Of a stretch of DNA of 24,149 nt, positions 5,228 through 12,282 are shown in pieces; position 1 is the first letter of the stretch, and every line of letters begins with the position of its first letter. The stretch is taken from positions 1 through 24,149 of the IMG/VR virus record IMGVR_UViG_3300025889_000929. The stretch is one strand, 5' to 3'. A model generated the notes under the pieces. The model made no database searches. It was not told the origin of the DNA and was given only the letters and a program-made list of their open reading frames with translations. This DNA is from a virus. A program made the translations under genes and the position numbers.

Positions 5228-6636
5228 AATTAGGAAATAAACCTTTACCAAACGCACCTGAATCAGAAAAGATAGTAATTGTAGCGATATTGTGGAAACA
5301 AGATACTTTTATGAAAATTACCGAATTAGGCATTACTTCAGATCATTTTTACAACTCTAAACATAAAATAATTTTTGAAATATTTACAAAAATGTTTTCA
5401 TTGAATATTGATATTGATTTAGTTTCTGTTTATGAATATATAAAAAAAGATAAGTTGGAAAATGAAGTACCATTGAAATATTTAGCTCAAATCAACAAAG
5501 AAATTCCAGCAACTGCTCATTTCCAAGTCCATTGCGTAATCTTAATTGAAAAATATATGCAAAGGCAAGGTATTTCAATTGCTTACAAACTATATAAAGA
5601 CATTGAAAGCAACGAAGAAATCACATCAACAATTTATCAAACCATCCACGATCTTGAAAATTCAATTGAATTTAAAACATCAAAATCTTATTATGGTACT
5701 GAACTTGCTAAAATAATTTATGATGAAATTTTGAAAAGAATGGACAATAAAAACAATGATCGGTTATATACTGGCTGGGCTGAAACAGACAAAAGACTTG
5801 GTGGAATTGAAAGGGGAGATGTTGTTATTGTGGCAGGACGACCCTCGATGGGAAAATCTCATTTGGCAAAAATATTAACTTACAAATGGAGTATAAAAGA
5901 ATCACACGTTGGAGCATATTTTACTCTCGAAATGACACCTGAACAATCAATGTTTAGACATATTCAAATCCATACTGGAATAAACACAAGGCAATTGAAA
6001 GAGGGTGAATTAACTTTAGACGAAGAAAAAAAAGTATTTGATTTTTTAGGAACAATTCACGACTTGAAAAATACATATCACGTGGAAATGATACCATCAC
6101 TTACTCCTGAAAAATTAAAATCTCGAATAAAAGAATTAATCAAGAAATTTAATTTAAGATATATAGTAATTGATCACGTGGGATTGATGAAAGTTGAAAG
6201 GTCAATGGAGAGTAAAACAATTGAAATGACTTTTATTTCAAATTTTACAAAGCAAATAGCCCTCGAATATAATATTTCAATTATTGAATTACTACAATTA
6301 AACAGAGAAACTACCAAACAAGCAGGTAAAAAACCAGATTTAAGTAATTTAAAGCAGTCAGGAGCATTTGAAGAAGATGCTGATTCGGTTATTTTTATAC
6401 ATAGACCAGAATATTATGGGGAAAAAGAAATTGAAATTAATAGGAACAGATTAAGTTCTCACAATATTACTGAAATAATTTTAGCAAAAAACAGAAATGG
6501 AGATGGAACTGGATCAGAATTTTTATATTCAAATCCAAAAACTCATAATCTTACAAAATTAGACACATTTAATCATTCGATCCAAGAAACAAACACAAGC
6601 CATTTTGAAGATGACAATGAAGAATCCGAATTTTAA
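5224..6636 (+). CDS. dnaB: Replicative DNA helicase, DnaB family
   Basis: The product (470 residues, the usual DnaB length) has the N-terminal helical domain (about 8-110; PNAPESEKIVIVAIL matches the DnaB start) and a RecA-like motor: Walker A GRPSMGKS (205-212), catalytic-Glu strand AYFTLEM (231-237), Walker B YIVIDHVG (313-320), LQLNR (357-361, DnaB SQLNR) and the KNRNG finger (422-426). It unwinds DNA ahead of the fork with ATP. The usual IDYLQLM is IDHVGLM, a divergent but acceptable variant. An acidic tail (462-470) ends it. It overlaps the initiator gene by 4 bp, so the pair probably forms the phage's own origin-loading system. No helicase-loader ATPase is seen nearby. Confidence 0.95.
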   Translation: MKLGNKPLPNAPESEKIVIVAILWKQDTFMKITELGITSDHFYNSKHKIIFEIFTKMFSLNIDIDLVSVYEYIKKDKLENEVPLKYLAQINKEIPATAHFQVHCVILIEKYMQRQGISIAYKLYKDIESNEEITSTIYQTIHDLENSIEFKTSKSYYGTELAKIIYDEILKRMDNKNNDRLYTGWAETDKRLGGIERGDVVIVAGRPSMGKSHLAKILTYKWSIKESHVGAYFTLEMTPEQSMFRHIQIHTGINTRQLKEGELTLDEEKKVFDFLGTIHDLKNTYHVEMIPSLTPEKLKSRIKELIKKFNLRYIVIDHVGLMKVERSMESKTIEMTFISNFTKQIALEYNISIIELLQLNRETTKQAGKKPDLSNLKQSGAFEEDADSVIFIHRPEYYGEKEIEINRNRLSSHNITEIILAKNRNGDGTGSEFLYSNPKTHNLTKLDTFNHSIQETNTSHFEDDNEESEF

Positions 6637-6667
6637 TAAAAAAAATTCATAAAAACCATAAAAAAAA

Positions 6668-6699
6668 TTTGCTATAATGAAACTTTTTTAGTAAATTTG
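6668..6699 (+). promoter_or_regulatory. Bacteroidetes-type promoter before 6771
   Basis: TTTG (6668-6671), 20 bases, then TAAATTTG (6692-6699): a full match to TTTG-N19-21-TAnnTTTG. The spacer contains TGAAACTTTTTTAG (6678-6691), identical to 13192-13205. The predicted start near 6704 gives a leader of about 65 bases that contains no G at all before the ATG at 6771. Confidence 0.7.
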
Positions 6700-6770
6700 C
6701 ATATTAACAACTATCAAAATACTTTTAAAAACTTTCAATCAACTTTCATCAACTAACTTTTAACTAAATA

Positions 6771-7244
6771 ATGACTGAAAAGAACAAAATAAACAAGTTT
6801 ATTACCGAAAATCTGGACTACCACACCACTATACCAGAAATTATAAAGTCAATTGGATGGAATTATAGACAATATTCTAAATTAATTGGTAGATCTGAAA
6901 GGTGGCTGGATAACAAATTGAATGGAGATACAACAAAAAAATTAAATAGAAATGATTTTAAAACATTGGAATTAGCTTTTTATCAAAAATTTCCAAATAC
7001 TAACTTTAATGATTATGTATATTCTGTTACTTACAACAATGCCATAACTCACAATAAAAAAAAATTACATCAGGATATTATAGCCAGAGATCAAAAGATT
7101 AAAGAGCTTGAAAATCAAATTGAAAAATTAAATATAAAAATATCTGAACTGGCTTCCCCCCAGAATCCAGATGAGGATAAAACAAGTCAAGGAGGGGATA
7201 ATACTCCTCCAGATGACTTGGAAATCAAAGGAGATGAAGAATGA
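6771..7244 (+). CDS. HTH-like protein with coiled coil and acidic tail
   Basis: A 157-residue protein. Residues about 20-55 (IPEIIKSIGWNYRQYSKLIGRSERWLDNKLNGD) resemble a Cro/phage-type helix-turn-helix, with the second helix IGRSERWLDNKLN as probable recognition helix. Residues about 95-127 form a charged coiled coil (KIKELENQIEKLNIKISEL), and 128-157 are Pro/Asp/Glu-rich and disordered. It is the first gene after a strong promoter and a G-free leader, and it has no Shine-Dalgarno. Transcription regulator or DNA-replication accessory protein are both plausible. Its stop overlaps the start of a tiny membrane protein (ATGA). Confidence 0.65.
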   Translation: MTEKNKINKFITENLDYHTTIPEIIKSIGWNYRQYSKLIGRSERWLDNKLNGDTTKKLNRNDFKTLELAFYQKFPNTNFNDYVYSVTYNNAITHNKKKLHQDIIARDQKIKELENQIEKLNIKISELASPQNPDEDKTSQGGDNTPPDDLEIKGDEE

Positions 7245-7342
7245 AAAAGAAACTTGAAATTTTAGTTGGTGGAATTATATTTCTATTTGGAATTGGTGCA
7301 AGTATTTTTATTGTAGCTTGTGTTAAATCTATTGTTGGATAA
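7241..7342 (+). CDS. Tiny membrane protein, 33 aa
   Basis: ATGA at 7241 couples this 33-codon frame to the upstream stop. It reads MKKKLEILVGGIIFLFGIG, then a hydrophobic stretch to ACVKSIVG: one clear transmembrane helix (about 7-27) with a basic start, so an N-in topology is likely. AAGGAGATGAAG lies just upstream as a ribosome site. No family; one of two tiny membrane proteins in the early operon. Confidence 0.6.
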   Translation: MKKKLEILVGGIIFLFGIGASIFIVACVKSIVG

Positions 7343-7347
7343 ACTAA

Positions 7348-7869
7348 TTGCTTACTTACAATCAAATATTAGCCAATAGGATCAAAGTTATTGATATTAA
7401 TATTAATATGAATATTAAGAAATTAACTGAAATATTGATCCCAGATTACCGAAAAAAAGTCAAAGAAATAGAAAAAACAGATATAGAGGTACTGAAAAGA
7501 TATAAAAGATTTCTTGAGTTAAGTGGGATTGATTATGACAAATTAAGATCTATCAGCAGAAAAGAGCTAATTATAAATTGTCGTAAAATTATCTATATGG
7601 ATCTATTTTATAGAGGTTACACTAAAGTAGCAATTGCAAATATTTTTAAGAAAAATTGGAGTACAATTGTCTATATGACTAAAAATTTTGATCTAAAATA
7701 TAACTTAAATCTCAAAAAATCTCTTGAATTATTTATTAAATTATATCCAGATTCGGCTCTGGCAAATCTTTATCAAACCTATTTTACTGATAAACTCCAA
7801 AACAATCCAGAGCCGTATTTTACTCAAGAATTTAATATGAATCAAACAAAATTAGAGGAGCAAGAATGA
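7348..7869 (+). CDS. DnaA domain IV-like DNA-binding protein
   Basis: A 173-residue basic protein. Residues about 68-118 follow the pattern of the DnaA C-terminal DNA-binding domain (Trp-repressor-like HTH): SISRKELIINCRKIIYMDLF, then YRGYTKVAIANIFKKNWSTI, where DnaA has a 'R..aR.i.myl', 'IG..FggRdHsTV' order. No AAA+ domain is present, so it binds DNA but does not remodel ATP. The frame begins with TTG at 7348 (GGA 10 bases upstream); an ATG at 7408 is the alternative and leaves the HTH intact. Stop overlaps the next start (ATGA). Probably binds the phage origin or an operator. Confidence 0.6.
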   Translation: MLTYNQILANRIKVIDININMNIKKLTEILIPDYRKKVKEIEKTDIEVLKRYKRFLELSGIDYDKLRSISRKELIINCRKIIYMDLFYRGYTKVAIANIFKKNWSTIVYMTKNFDLKYNLNLKKSLELFIKLYPDSALANLYQTYFTDKLQNNPEPYFTQEFNMNQTKLEEQE

Positions 7870-8003
7870 CAATATTATTATTAATTATAATTGCAATAAT
7901 GATATTCCAAATTATCGTAAATTATAAAGCTCAAAAAAGAATGGAATTTTTAGAAAAAATGCTACATTTTTACAAAGGAAAATATGAAGAACAATCAAAA
8001 TAG
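7866..8003 (+). CDS. Tiny membrane protein, 45 aa
   Basis: Direct translation gives 45 residues starting MTILLLIIIAIMIFQIIVNY: a single N-terminal transmembrane helix (about 2-18) followed by a charged, coiled-coil-like tail (KAQKRMEFLEKMLHFYKGKY). Its ATG overlaps the upstream stop (ATGA), with AGGAGCAAGA just before it as ribosome site. Its 3' end overlaps the start of the next gene by 20 bp in another frame. Function unknown; a host-membrane effector or replication-membrane tether is conceivable. Confidence 0.6.
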   Translation: MTILLLIIIAIMIFQIIVNYKAQKRMEFLEKMLHFYKGKYEEQSK

Positions 8004-8193
8004 CGATTTGCTTGGCGTAGAATCAATTTTTATTGTGCAACTTGGGGATTTTGTTCGAGTAGAGCAAGAAATCGAAGTGGAGGGCAAGAAACACACAGAA
8101 TTAGGCAAACCTTACGAGATTAGATATTACAATATTCAAAATTTTATCAATGCAGTCCAGTCAGGACGAAAATTTGTAAAGGTGGAAAAATGA
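7984..8193 (+). CDS. Unknown small early protein
   Basis: A 69-residue protein rich in beta-type alternation (VESIFIVQLGDFVRVEQEIEV) with a charged centre and a short helix NIQNFINAVQSGRKFVKVEK. AAAGGAAA lies upstream of its ATG. It overlaps the tiny membrane gene before it by 20 bp and the next gene by 4 bp. No recognised family. Confidence 0.6.
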   Translation: MKNNQNSDLLGVESIFIVQLGDFVRVEQEIEVEGKKHTELGKPYEIRYYNIQNFINAVQSGRKFVKVEK

Positions 8194-8438
8194 TTAATTT
8201 CATACTAAAAAAAATATTAAAGCCGAAGCCACGAATCACAAAAGAAGATTTTTATGAGTGGTATTCACAAGAAAAGGGTAAATACAAAGCTACTTCAACA
8301 TTCTGGATAAAAATTTGTGATGAAAATACTCCAGTTGCCGAAGCATACAAACTTTACAAAAAAGACTATAAAGAATTTGACAAAAACTTTGAATATATCC
8401 ATAGCTTGAGAACTTCGGATGATGGAGGTTGGAAGTGA
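8190..8438 (+). CDS. Unknown small early protein
   Basis: An 82-residue basic, aromatic-rich protein (MINFILKKILKPKPRITKED at the start; then EDFYEWYSQEKGKY). ATGA overlap with the gene before. Its stop TGA overlaps the GTG start of the next gene. No membrane segment or motif that I recognise. Gene reality rests on tight coupling on both sides and a GGTGGAAAA ribosome site. Confidence 0.6.
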   Translation: MINFILKKILKPKPRITKEDFYEWYSQEKGKYKATSTFWIKICDENTPVAEAYKLYKKDYKEFDKNFEYIHSLRTSDDGGWK

Positions 8439-8650
8439 TCAAATCCTTTTCCAAAGCTCTGGTAAAGCATATTGAAGCAGGAGCTAAACAAGTGGACGAC
8501 GCTACTCGACAAAACAGACTAAAAATTTGTGAAAATTGCGAACACAATCAATTCCACTTGCTTTTCAGAAATAAGTGTCGATTGTGTGGCTGTAAAATAT
8601 CTTTAAAAACTAAATGGGCAGAGCAGTCTTGCCCTATTCAAAGGTGGTAA
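8435..8650 (+). CDS. Small Cys-cluster (zinc-binding) phage protein
   Basis: The frame can be opened at TTG 8429, but GTG at 8435 is preferred: GGAGG (8424-8428) lies 6 bases before it and GTGA overlaps the upstream stop. The 71-residue product has a basic helix (1-30), then Cys32 and Cys35 (CENC), Cys48, Cys51 and Cys53 (CRLCGC), and Cys66 before PIQRW at the end. This C-x2-C, C-x2-CGC, CP-x-x-W layout is seen in small phage proteins of unknown role and should bind one or two zinc ions. Nucleic-acid or protein binding is likely; no enzyme activity is implied. Confidence 0.7.
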   Translation: MIKSFSKALVKHIEAGAKQVDDATRQNRLKICENCEHNQFHLLFRNKCRLCGCKISLKTKWAEQSCPIQRW

Positions 8651-8651
8651 A

Positions 8652-9008
8652 ATGGATAAAAGAGAATTAATCAATAAATTAAATGCAGACATCAAAACAA
8701 TACTAAAAGATGGTACGAGTTTGGAAATTATGCCTCCAATCTTTTTGTTTTGCTTCTTTGATAATATGTTTTATGAAACAAAAGATATAATCTATATTTA
8801 TGCTCCAGAAGAAATTGAAAACTTTATTGTAATAGATTATTTCTTGGAAGAATTGCAAAAAGTAACAAAGCCCTTCGAAGAAGAATTTGAGATTTATTAC
8901 TCAAACTTTGAAAGAATAATCCCAATGTTAGATGGATGGAGAGAAATATTTGAAGAATCAGATGTTATTCCAATATCAAAAGAGTTAAAATTTTATGACT
9001 TTACATAA
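8652..9008 (+). CDS. Unknown acidic early protein
   Basis: A 118-residue acidic protein with an N-terminal helix (MDKRELINKLNADIKTILKD), a hydrophobic strand PPIFLFCFFDNMF, and many aromatic and Glu residues, a composition typical of small phage inhibitors but without a recognisable family. The gene starts 1 bp after the zinc-cluster gene, with AAAGGTGGTAAA before the ATG, and overlaps the next gene by 14 bp. Confidence 0.6.
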   Translation: MDKRELINKLNADIKTILKDGTSLEIMPPIFLFCFFDNMFYETKDIIYIYAPEEIENFIVIDYFLEELQKVTKPFEEEFEIYYSNFERIIPMLDGWREIFEESDVIPISKELKFYDFT

Positions 9009-9219
9009 GAAATCAGATAAAACACCAGATCAGCTACAAAGAGAGCTGGACGAGTTAATTGTCGAAAGAGTGGCAATATTAAGTGATGACACTCAAGCCG
9101 ATCAGCACCAACATAGTAAATATTGTCAAGTGCTAATTAATGAATTTGGCGAAATAAAGGGCTTAAACGCTATTCAATTGTATATGATCTATAATAATTT
9201 GAATAAGGTGGACATATAA
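8995..9219 (+). CDS. Unknown small early protein
   Basis: A 74-residue helical protein: a charged N-terminal helix (PDQLQRELDELIVERVAIL), a His/Gln patch (QADQHQHSKYCQ) and a second helix. It overlaps the upstream gene by 14 bp. A perfect AT palindrome follows its stop (9219-9236, AAAAATTTATAAATTTTT), which lacks G-C pairs and so is unlikely to be a strong terminator. No family recognised. Confidence 0.5.
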   Translation: MTLHKKSDKTPDQLQRELDELIVERVAILSDDTQADQHQHSKYCQVLINEFGEIKGLNAIQLYMIYNNLNKVDI

Positions 9220-9247
9220 AAAATTTATAAATTTTTAGAGGGGAATT

Positions 9248-10003
9248 ATGAATATCATAAAACACGAAATTCAATATACTAAAGACTACGATCAATTTAG
9301 TATTTTGAAAACAAATAGAGAAATTAACAACACTCATTTAAAAAAGTTAATTTCGTCAATGGAGAAACACTATATTCCAAATCCTGCATTTGTAGATAAA
9401 AAAATGAGGATAAGAGATGGACAACATAGATTTATGGCTTGTAAATTTTTAAATTTACCTTTTGCATATATTATTGTTGATATGGACGATAAAGATATGA
9501 TCAACATAAATAAATATCAAAAATCTTGGACTGCTCCAGATTATATCAACCACTATGCAAATAAGGGGATAAGAGATTATATTCTTTTATCAGATGCTAT
9601 GCAAATGACTGGATTGCAACATCAGATATTAATATTATTTTCTAATCCAAAAATATCTCGAAGCTCCATTCCATCTATCGTCAGGACTGGAGATTTGGTA
9701 TTTAATGAAGACACATTTTATCTAAACTACCACAAATATGAAGAAATTATAAAAAATTTAGGACTTAAATCACTTACGACACGATCTGAAATATTGGCAC
9801 TAATTAAAGGAATTTTTGTTCATCCAGACTACGACCATTCAAATATGCTCCACAAATGTAAAAATTACGGACGTGCAAATTATTATAAGTGTGCGACGTA
9901 TGAGCAAGGTCTGGCTATGTTAGAGCATATTTATAATTATAAGACAAGAAAAGAGAACTGCATCAATTTTGTAGATTTTTACAAACAAAAAATTAATGAA
10001 TAA
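9248..10003 (+). CDS. ParB/Srx-like domain protein
   Basis: The first 80 residues of this 251-residue protein match the ParB/sulfiredoxin nucleotide-binding domain: NREINNTHLKKLISSMEKH (a helix after the conserved N-R), PNPAFVDKKMRIRDGQHRFMAC with the signature GQHR (58-61), and PFAYIIVD. Phage relatives are CTP- or ATP-dependent DNA-binding proteins, kinases or nucleases. The remaining 170 residues are helical with several Cys and His (HKCKNYGRANYYKCATY) and have no clear family. GAGGGG precedes the ATG. It lies late in the replication operon and overlaps the next gene by 8 bp. Segregation of a plasmid-like form or a modification role are possible. Confidence 0.8.
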   Translation: MNIIKHEIQYTKDYDQFSILKTNREINNTHLKKLISSMEKHYIPNPAFVDKKMRIRDGQHRFMACKFLNLPFAYIIVDMDDKDMININKYQKSWTAPDYINHYANKGIRDYILLSDAMQMTGLQHQILILFSNPKISRSSIPSIVRTGDLVFNEDTFYLNYHKYEEIIKNLGLKSLTTRSEILALIKGIFVHPDYDHSNMLHKCKNYGRANYYKCATYEQGLAMLEHIYNYKTRKENCINFVDFYKQKINE

Positions 10004-10529
10004 ACAATGCGTAAGTATGAATATAATATTACACGAACTTATAAGCTCTGGATATTCTGAACACGAGATTAAATTGCAAGAAATAATCCCATTTTGGAAA
10101 AAAATACCAGAGCCACATCGGACAACAACTGCTTTATCAGTTATGTTGATTGAAATGAATAAAAAATTATATTATAAATTTATGATAATAAAAGTTTCTG
10201 AAATTAAAGATGAACATTATGATTTACATACAAGGGAAATCTTGAGAAGTAAATTACTAAAGAAAAAAAATAACAACTATTTATATGAATTTTATTATGA
10301 TATATTTAAAGATTCAAAGATACAACCATTTAAAATAATTAGTGATCCAAAAGCATTATTCAAACCAGTCTATAAAAAAAGTCAAAGAATGATATTAATG
10401 TCATTAGGTATGCCACCGATAAATTATAATTTTTTAAGCGATGTTGCAGATGCAATCGAAAATGGAAAAGATTTGAATGAATATATTATTAAATATTTTT
10501 TAAAACAAGGTTATATCACTAAAGAATAA
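9996..10529 (+). CDS. Unknown basic early protein
   Basis: A 177-residue, Lys- and Tyr-rich protein with several helices and an internal basic patch (REILRSKLLKKKNNNYLYEF). It starts 8 bp inside the ParB-like gene; an inner ATG at residue 8 is an alternative. I see no motif of a known enzyme. Directly after the stop lies a partial copy of the terminator sequence at 11526-11556. Confidence 0.6.
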   Translation: MNKQCVSMNIILHELISSGYSEHEIKLQEIIPFWKKIPEPHRTTTALSVMLIEMNKKLYYKFMIIKVSEIKDEHYDLHTREILRSKLLKKKNNNYLYEFYYDIFKDSKIQPFKIISDPKALFKPVYKKSQRMILMSLGMPPINYNFLSDVADAIENGKDLNEYIIKYFLKQGYITKE

Positions 10530-10545
10530 AAGCCCTCGAATGAGG
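10525..10545 (+). repeat. Partial copy of the 11526-11556 terminator
   Basis: These 21 bases (AATAAAAGCCCTCGAATGAG and one more G) are identical to 11526-11546, but what follows is CACAATTTTA instead of GGCTTTTATT, so only CCTC/GAGG can pair. As in the intact copy, the upstream gene ends beside it. It looks like a decayed or recombined terminator that now allows read-through into the next gene. Confidence 0.6.
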
Positions 10546-10574
10546 CACAATTTTAAACCAAATCAGGATAAAAA

Positions 10575-11234
10575 ATGAGAGATATAAAAACACCAGACGA
10601 AATGGAAGCTCAAGCAATCGAACATAACATTTTGTTTTGGAATATAAGAGATTGCTCGATTTGTTCAGCACCAATTGGATATAATTTTAACCACACTACT
10701 AATAAAGTTTATTTTGATAGTAGTTGCGATTGTTCTCAATCCATTCCGAAAGAATCAGATTGGCAAGACGTTGCTAATCATTACAATAGCAAATCGCTTT
10801 CTCCAAATTTTAAAGAAGTGGAAAGATTTTGGAAATTTAATAATTTAGACAAAAAAGTTGAATTATTTAATTTTGTGTTTAATGCAGGAATAGGAGAAGC
10901 AGATATAAAACATATTAAATCATTTTATTTAGATGAGATAAAACCATTTGTATTTAATTTAATGCAAGAAAATCCTATGATAGCAGTAGCAATAAATGTT
11001 TATGCTTATAAAGGCGAGTTTGAATACTTTGTTAGAATCGTAGCCGAAGTAAGAGGAGGCACAAAATATGACTATGTAACAATCCCAAGAACTTTTTTAA
11101 GAAAAGATTTACTAAACTCTAATGACAAGATGTTATTAAATAACTGGCTAAAAGAATTAACAAAGGAAAAGCCAGAACTTGACTTTTCAGGACGACCACC
11201 ACAAGTAACCAAGGTGCAGGGAAATGGAGATTAA
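10575..11234 (+). CDS. Unknown protein with N-terminal four-Cys site
   Basis: A 219-residue protein. Cys27, Cys30 (CSIC), Cys51 and Cys53 (CDC) form a probable zinc site in the first 60 residues, followed by DWQDVANHYNSKS. I believe this N-terminal type recurs in hypothetical proteins of Bacteroidetes phages, but no function is known. The rest is mixed alpha/beta without a motif. AGGATAAAAA precedes the ATG. The stop overlaps the following gene by 11 bp. Gene context (end of the replication operon) gives no more than an early role. Confidence 0.65.
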   Translation: MRDIKTPDEMEAQAIEHNILFWNIRDCSICSAPIGYNFNHTTNKVYFDSSCDCSQSIPKESDWQDVANHYNSKSLSPNFKEVERFWKFNNLDKKVELFNFVFNAGIGEADIKHIKSFYLDEIKPFVFNLMQENPMIAVAINVYAYKGEFEYFVRIVAEVRGGTKYDYVTIPRTFLRKDLLNSNDKMLLNNWLKELTKEKPELDFSGRPPQVTKVQGNGD

Positions 11235-11544
11235 GTCAATAAATAATCGTGAATTTAGAGCAAAATTAAATTCACTAAAAAATGTCCCTTATGCTGTAAC
11301 AAGCCATAGCAAAATATTAGGTTTTTATATTCCGATAGACTATTTAATAGAAGATTATCCATCAATGCTTAAAACGATTGGGAACAATGCAATGTTATTT
11401 GAACTAAAAAAACATTTTCCACTTTTAAAAGTAAAATTTACAGATTGCTTTCAAAGATCAATTGCTGAAAAAATATTAAAAGAATTAGAAGCTAAATATG
11501 GAAACACGCTACCAAAAGAAGAATTAATAAAAGCCCTCGAATGA
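11224..11544 (+). CDS. Unknown protein; last gene of the early operon
   Basis: A 106-residue protein; residues 1-50 (KSINNREFRAKLNSLKNVPY, then AVTSHSKILGFYIPIDYLIE) recall Phd/antitoxin-type N-terminal folds, where 'REFR..l......v.vt..gk..g..i' is typical, but no toxin gene is next to it. Its start overlaps the upstream gene by 11 bp with GCAGGGAA as ribosome site. The last codons (ATA AAA GCC CTC GAA TGA) form the rising arm and loop of the operon's terminator, so translation to the stop would run into the hairpin. Confidence 0.6.
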   Translation: MEIKSINNREFRAKLNSLKNVPYAVTSHSKILGFYIPIDYLIEDYPSMLKTIGNNAMLFELKKHFPLLKVKFTDCFQRSIAEKILKELEAKYGNTLPKEELIKALE

Positions 11545-11556
11545 GGGCTTTTATTT
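11526..11556. terminator. Bidirectional terminator between convergent operons
   Basis: AATAAAAGCCCTC (11526-11538) pairs perfectly with GAGGGCTTTTATT (11543-11555) around a GAAT loop, a 13-bp stem with A and T tracts on both sides, so it can stop transcription from either strand. The plus-strand stop TGA (11542-11544) sits in loop and stem and the minus-strand stop of 11551-11718 sits in the other arm. Confidence 0.9.
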
Positions 11557-11718
11557 ATAATCAGTTTTATAAAATCCAAATCCTTTGAAGACTGGATTGG
11601 AGCAAGAAACAATCGGTAACATTTTTCCACCACACTCACAATCAAAAATTTGCTTTTTCTTTTGCAAAATTTCCTCTTTTCTTGAGCATTTTTTACATTT
11701 ATATTCAAATATTGGCAT
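11551..11718 (-). CDS. FmdB-type zinc ribbon protein
   Basis: Direct translation gives a 55-residue protein that matches the FmdB/CxxC-CxxC-SSSS zinc-ribbon family: it starts MPIFEYKCKKC (family MPxYEYxCxxC), has a second metal pair CECGGK (Cys27, Cys29), and ends NPVFKGFGFYKTDYK like the family's 'F.G.GFY.TDY'. The four Cys (8, 11, 27, 29) should bind one zinc. FmdB proteins are proposed regulators of unknown mechanism. It is the last gene of the minus-strand RadA-like operon, 2 bp after the stop of the gene upstream. A longer minus-strand frame at 11451-11708 overlaps it but has no such match and crosses the terminator. Confidence 0.8.
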   Translation of the reverse strand: MPIFEYKCKKCSRKEEILQKKKQIFDCECGGKMLPIVSCSNPVFKGFGFYKTDYK

Positions 11719-11720
11719 AA

Positions 11721-11939
11721 TCAGTCCTCAACATTATCTTGAAAATATTTTCTGCGAATATTCCAAACTTCTTCATCAATACTATTTTCTGGATATGGTA
11801 GGACTGCATCAGCATCGCCACAATCAACATATCCATTAAAATACCCTAATTCAAAAAAAACTTTCTCTCGCCTCGTAATTGGCTCTAATTTTGAGTATTT
11901 TAAAAATTTATTATCTTCAAAGATATGATCTAAATTCAT
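11721..11939 (-). CDS. Unknown small acidic protein
   Basis: A frame could open at 11984, but ATG at 11939 is preferred because it lies 1 bp after the stop of the J-domain-like gene with GGAAATGA before it; the longer start would overlap that gene by 44 bp. The 72-residue product (MNLDHIFEDNKFLKYSKLEP at the start) is acidic with a central FFELGYFNGYVDCGDADAVL. No family recognised. The stop lies 2 bp from the FmdB-type start. Confidence 0.6.
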   Translation of the reverse strand: MNLDHIFEDNKFLKYSKLEPITRREKVFFELGYFNGYVDCGDADAVLPYPENSIDEEVWNIRRKYFQDNVED

Positions 11940-11940
11940 T

Positions 11941-12282
11941 TCATTTCCAAATATTTTTATTAATAATGTTAGATAAAATTCCACCAGCTAAATTTATTGT
12001 TTCTGTAACAATTTTTTTACCAGATTCTTTCATTTCAGGCGACATATTTTTTTTAATTTCAGTCCAATCAAGTGGCTTTTTTAGTGATTTTTCAAAAGAT
12101 AACTTCTCTTTTTCGGCTAATTCTTTATATTTTTTATCTTTCTCAATTTCAATTTCTTTAAAAATTTCCTCTTGGATTTCTTTCTCAACTGGATCAGAAA
12201 ATTTATCTGGATGATTAGCGACTTTTAATTCTTTTGCCAATTTTTCCACTTCTTCGGCAGTTTTGCAATTATCAAAATACAC
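11941..12282 (-). CDS. J-domain-like protein
   Basis: A 113-residue protein. Residues about 7-55 follow the J-domain pattern: a helix KTAEEVEKLAKELKVAN, the loop HPD (24-26, the DnaK-stimulating motif), then a charged helix EKEIQEEIFKEIE ending YKEL. Short J-like proteins of this kind ('f.nc.t.ee..k.yk.la...HPD') occur in phages and would recruit the host DnaK. A Lys/Glu-rich coiled section and an amphipathic C-terminus follow. The start is GTG at 12282; AAGGAGGAGG lies 8 bases before it, a strong ribosome site. It overlaps the RadA-like gene by 11 bp. The J-domain call depends on HPD and helix spacing. Confidence 0.6.
   Translation of the reverse strand: MYFDNCKTAEEVEKLAKELKVANHPDKFSDPVEKEIQEEIFKEIEIEKDKKYKELAEKEKLSFEKSLKKPLDWTEIKKNMSPEMKESGKKIVTETINLAGGILSNIINKNIWK

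Noticed and set aside
9219-9236. AT palindrome after 8995-9219 as a terminator
   Set aside because: It has no G-C pair, and the next gene follows in the same operon with a strong ribosome site; in such AT-rich DNA this can arise by chance.
11451-11708. Minus-strand frame of 85 codons across the terminator
   Set aside because: It runs through the bidirectional terminator and overlaps the FmdB-type gene, which has clear family motifs in another frame.
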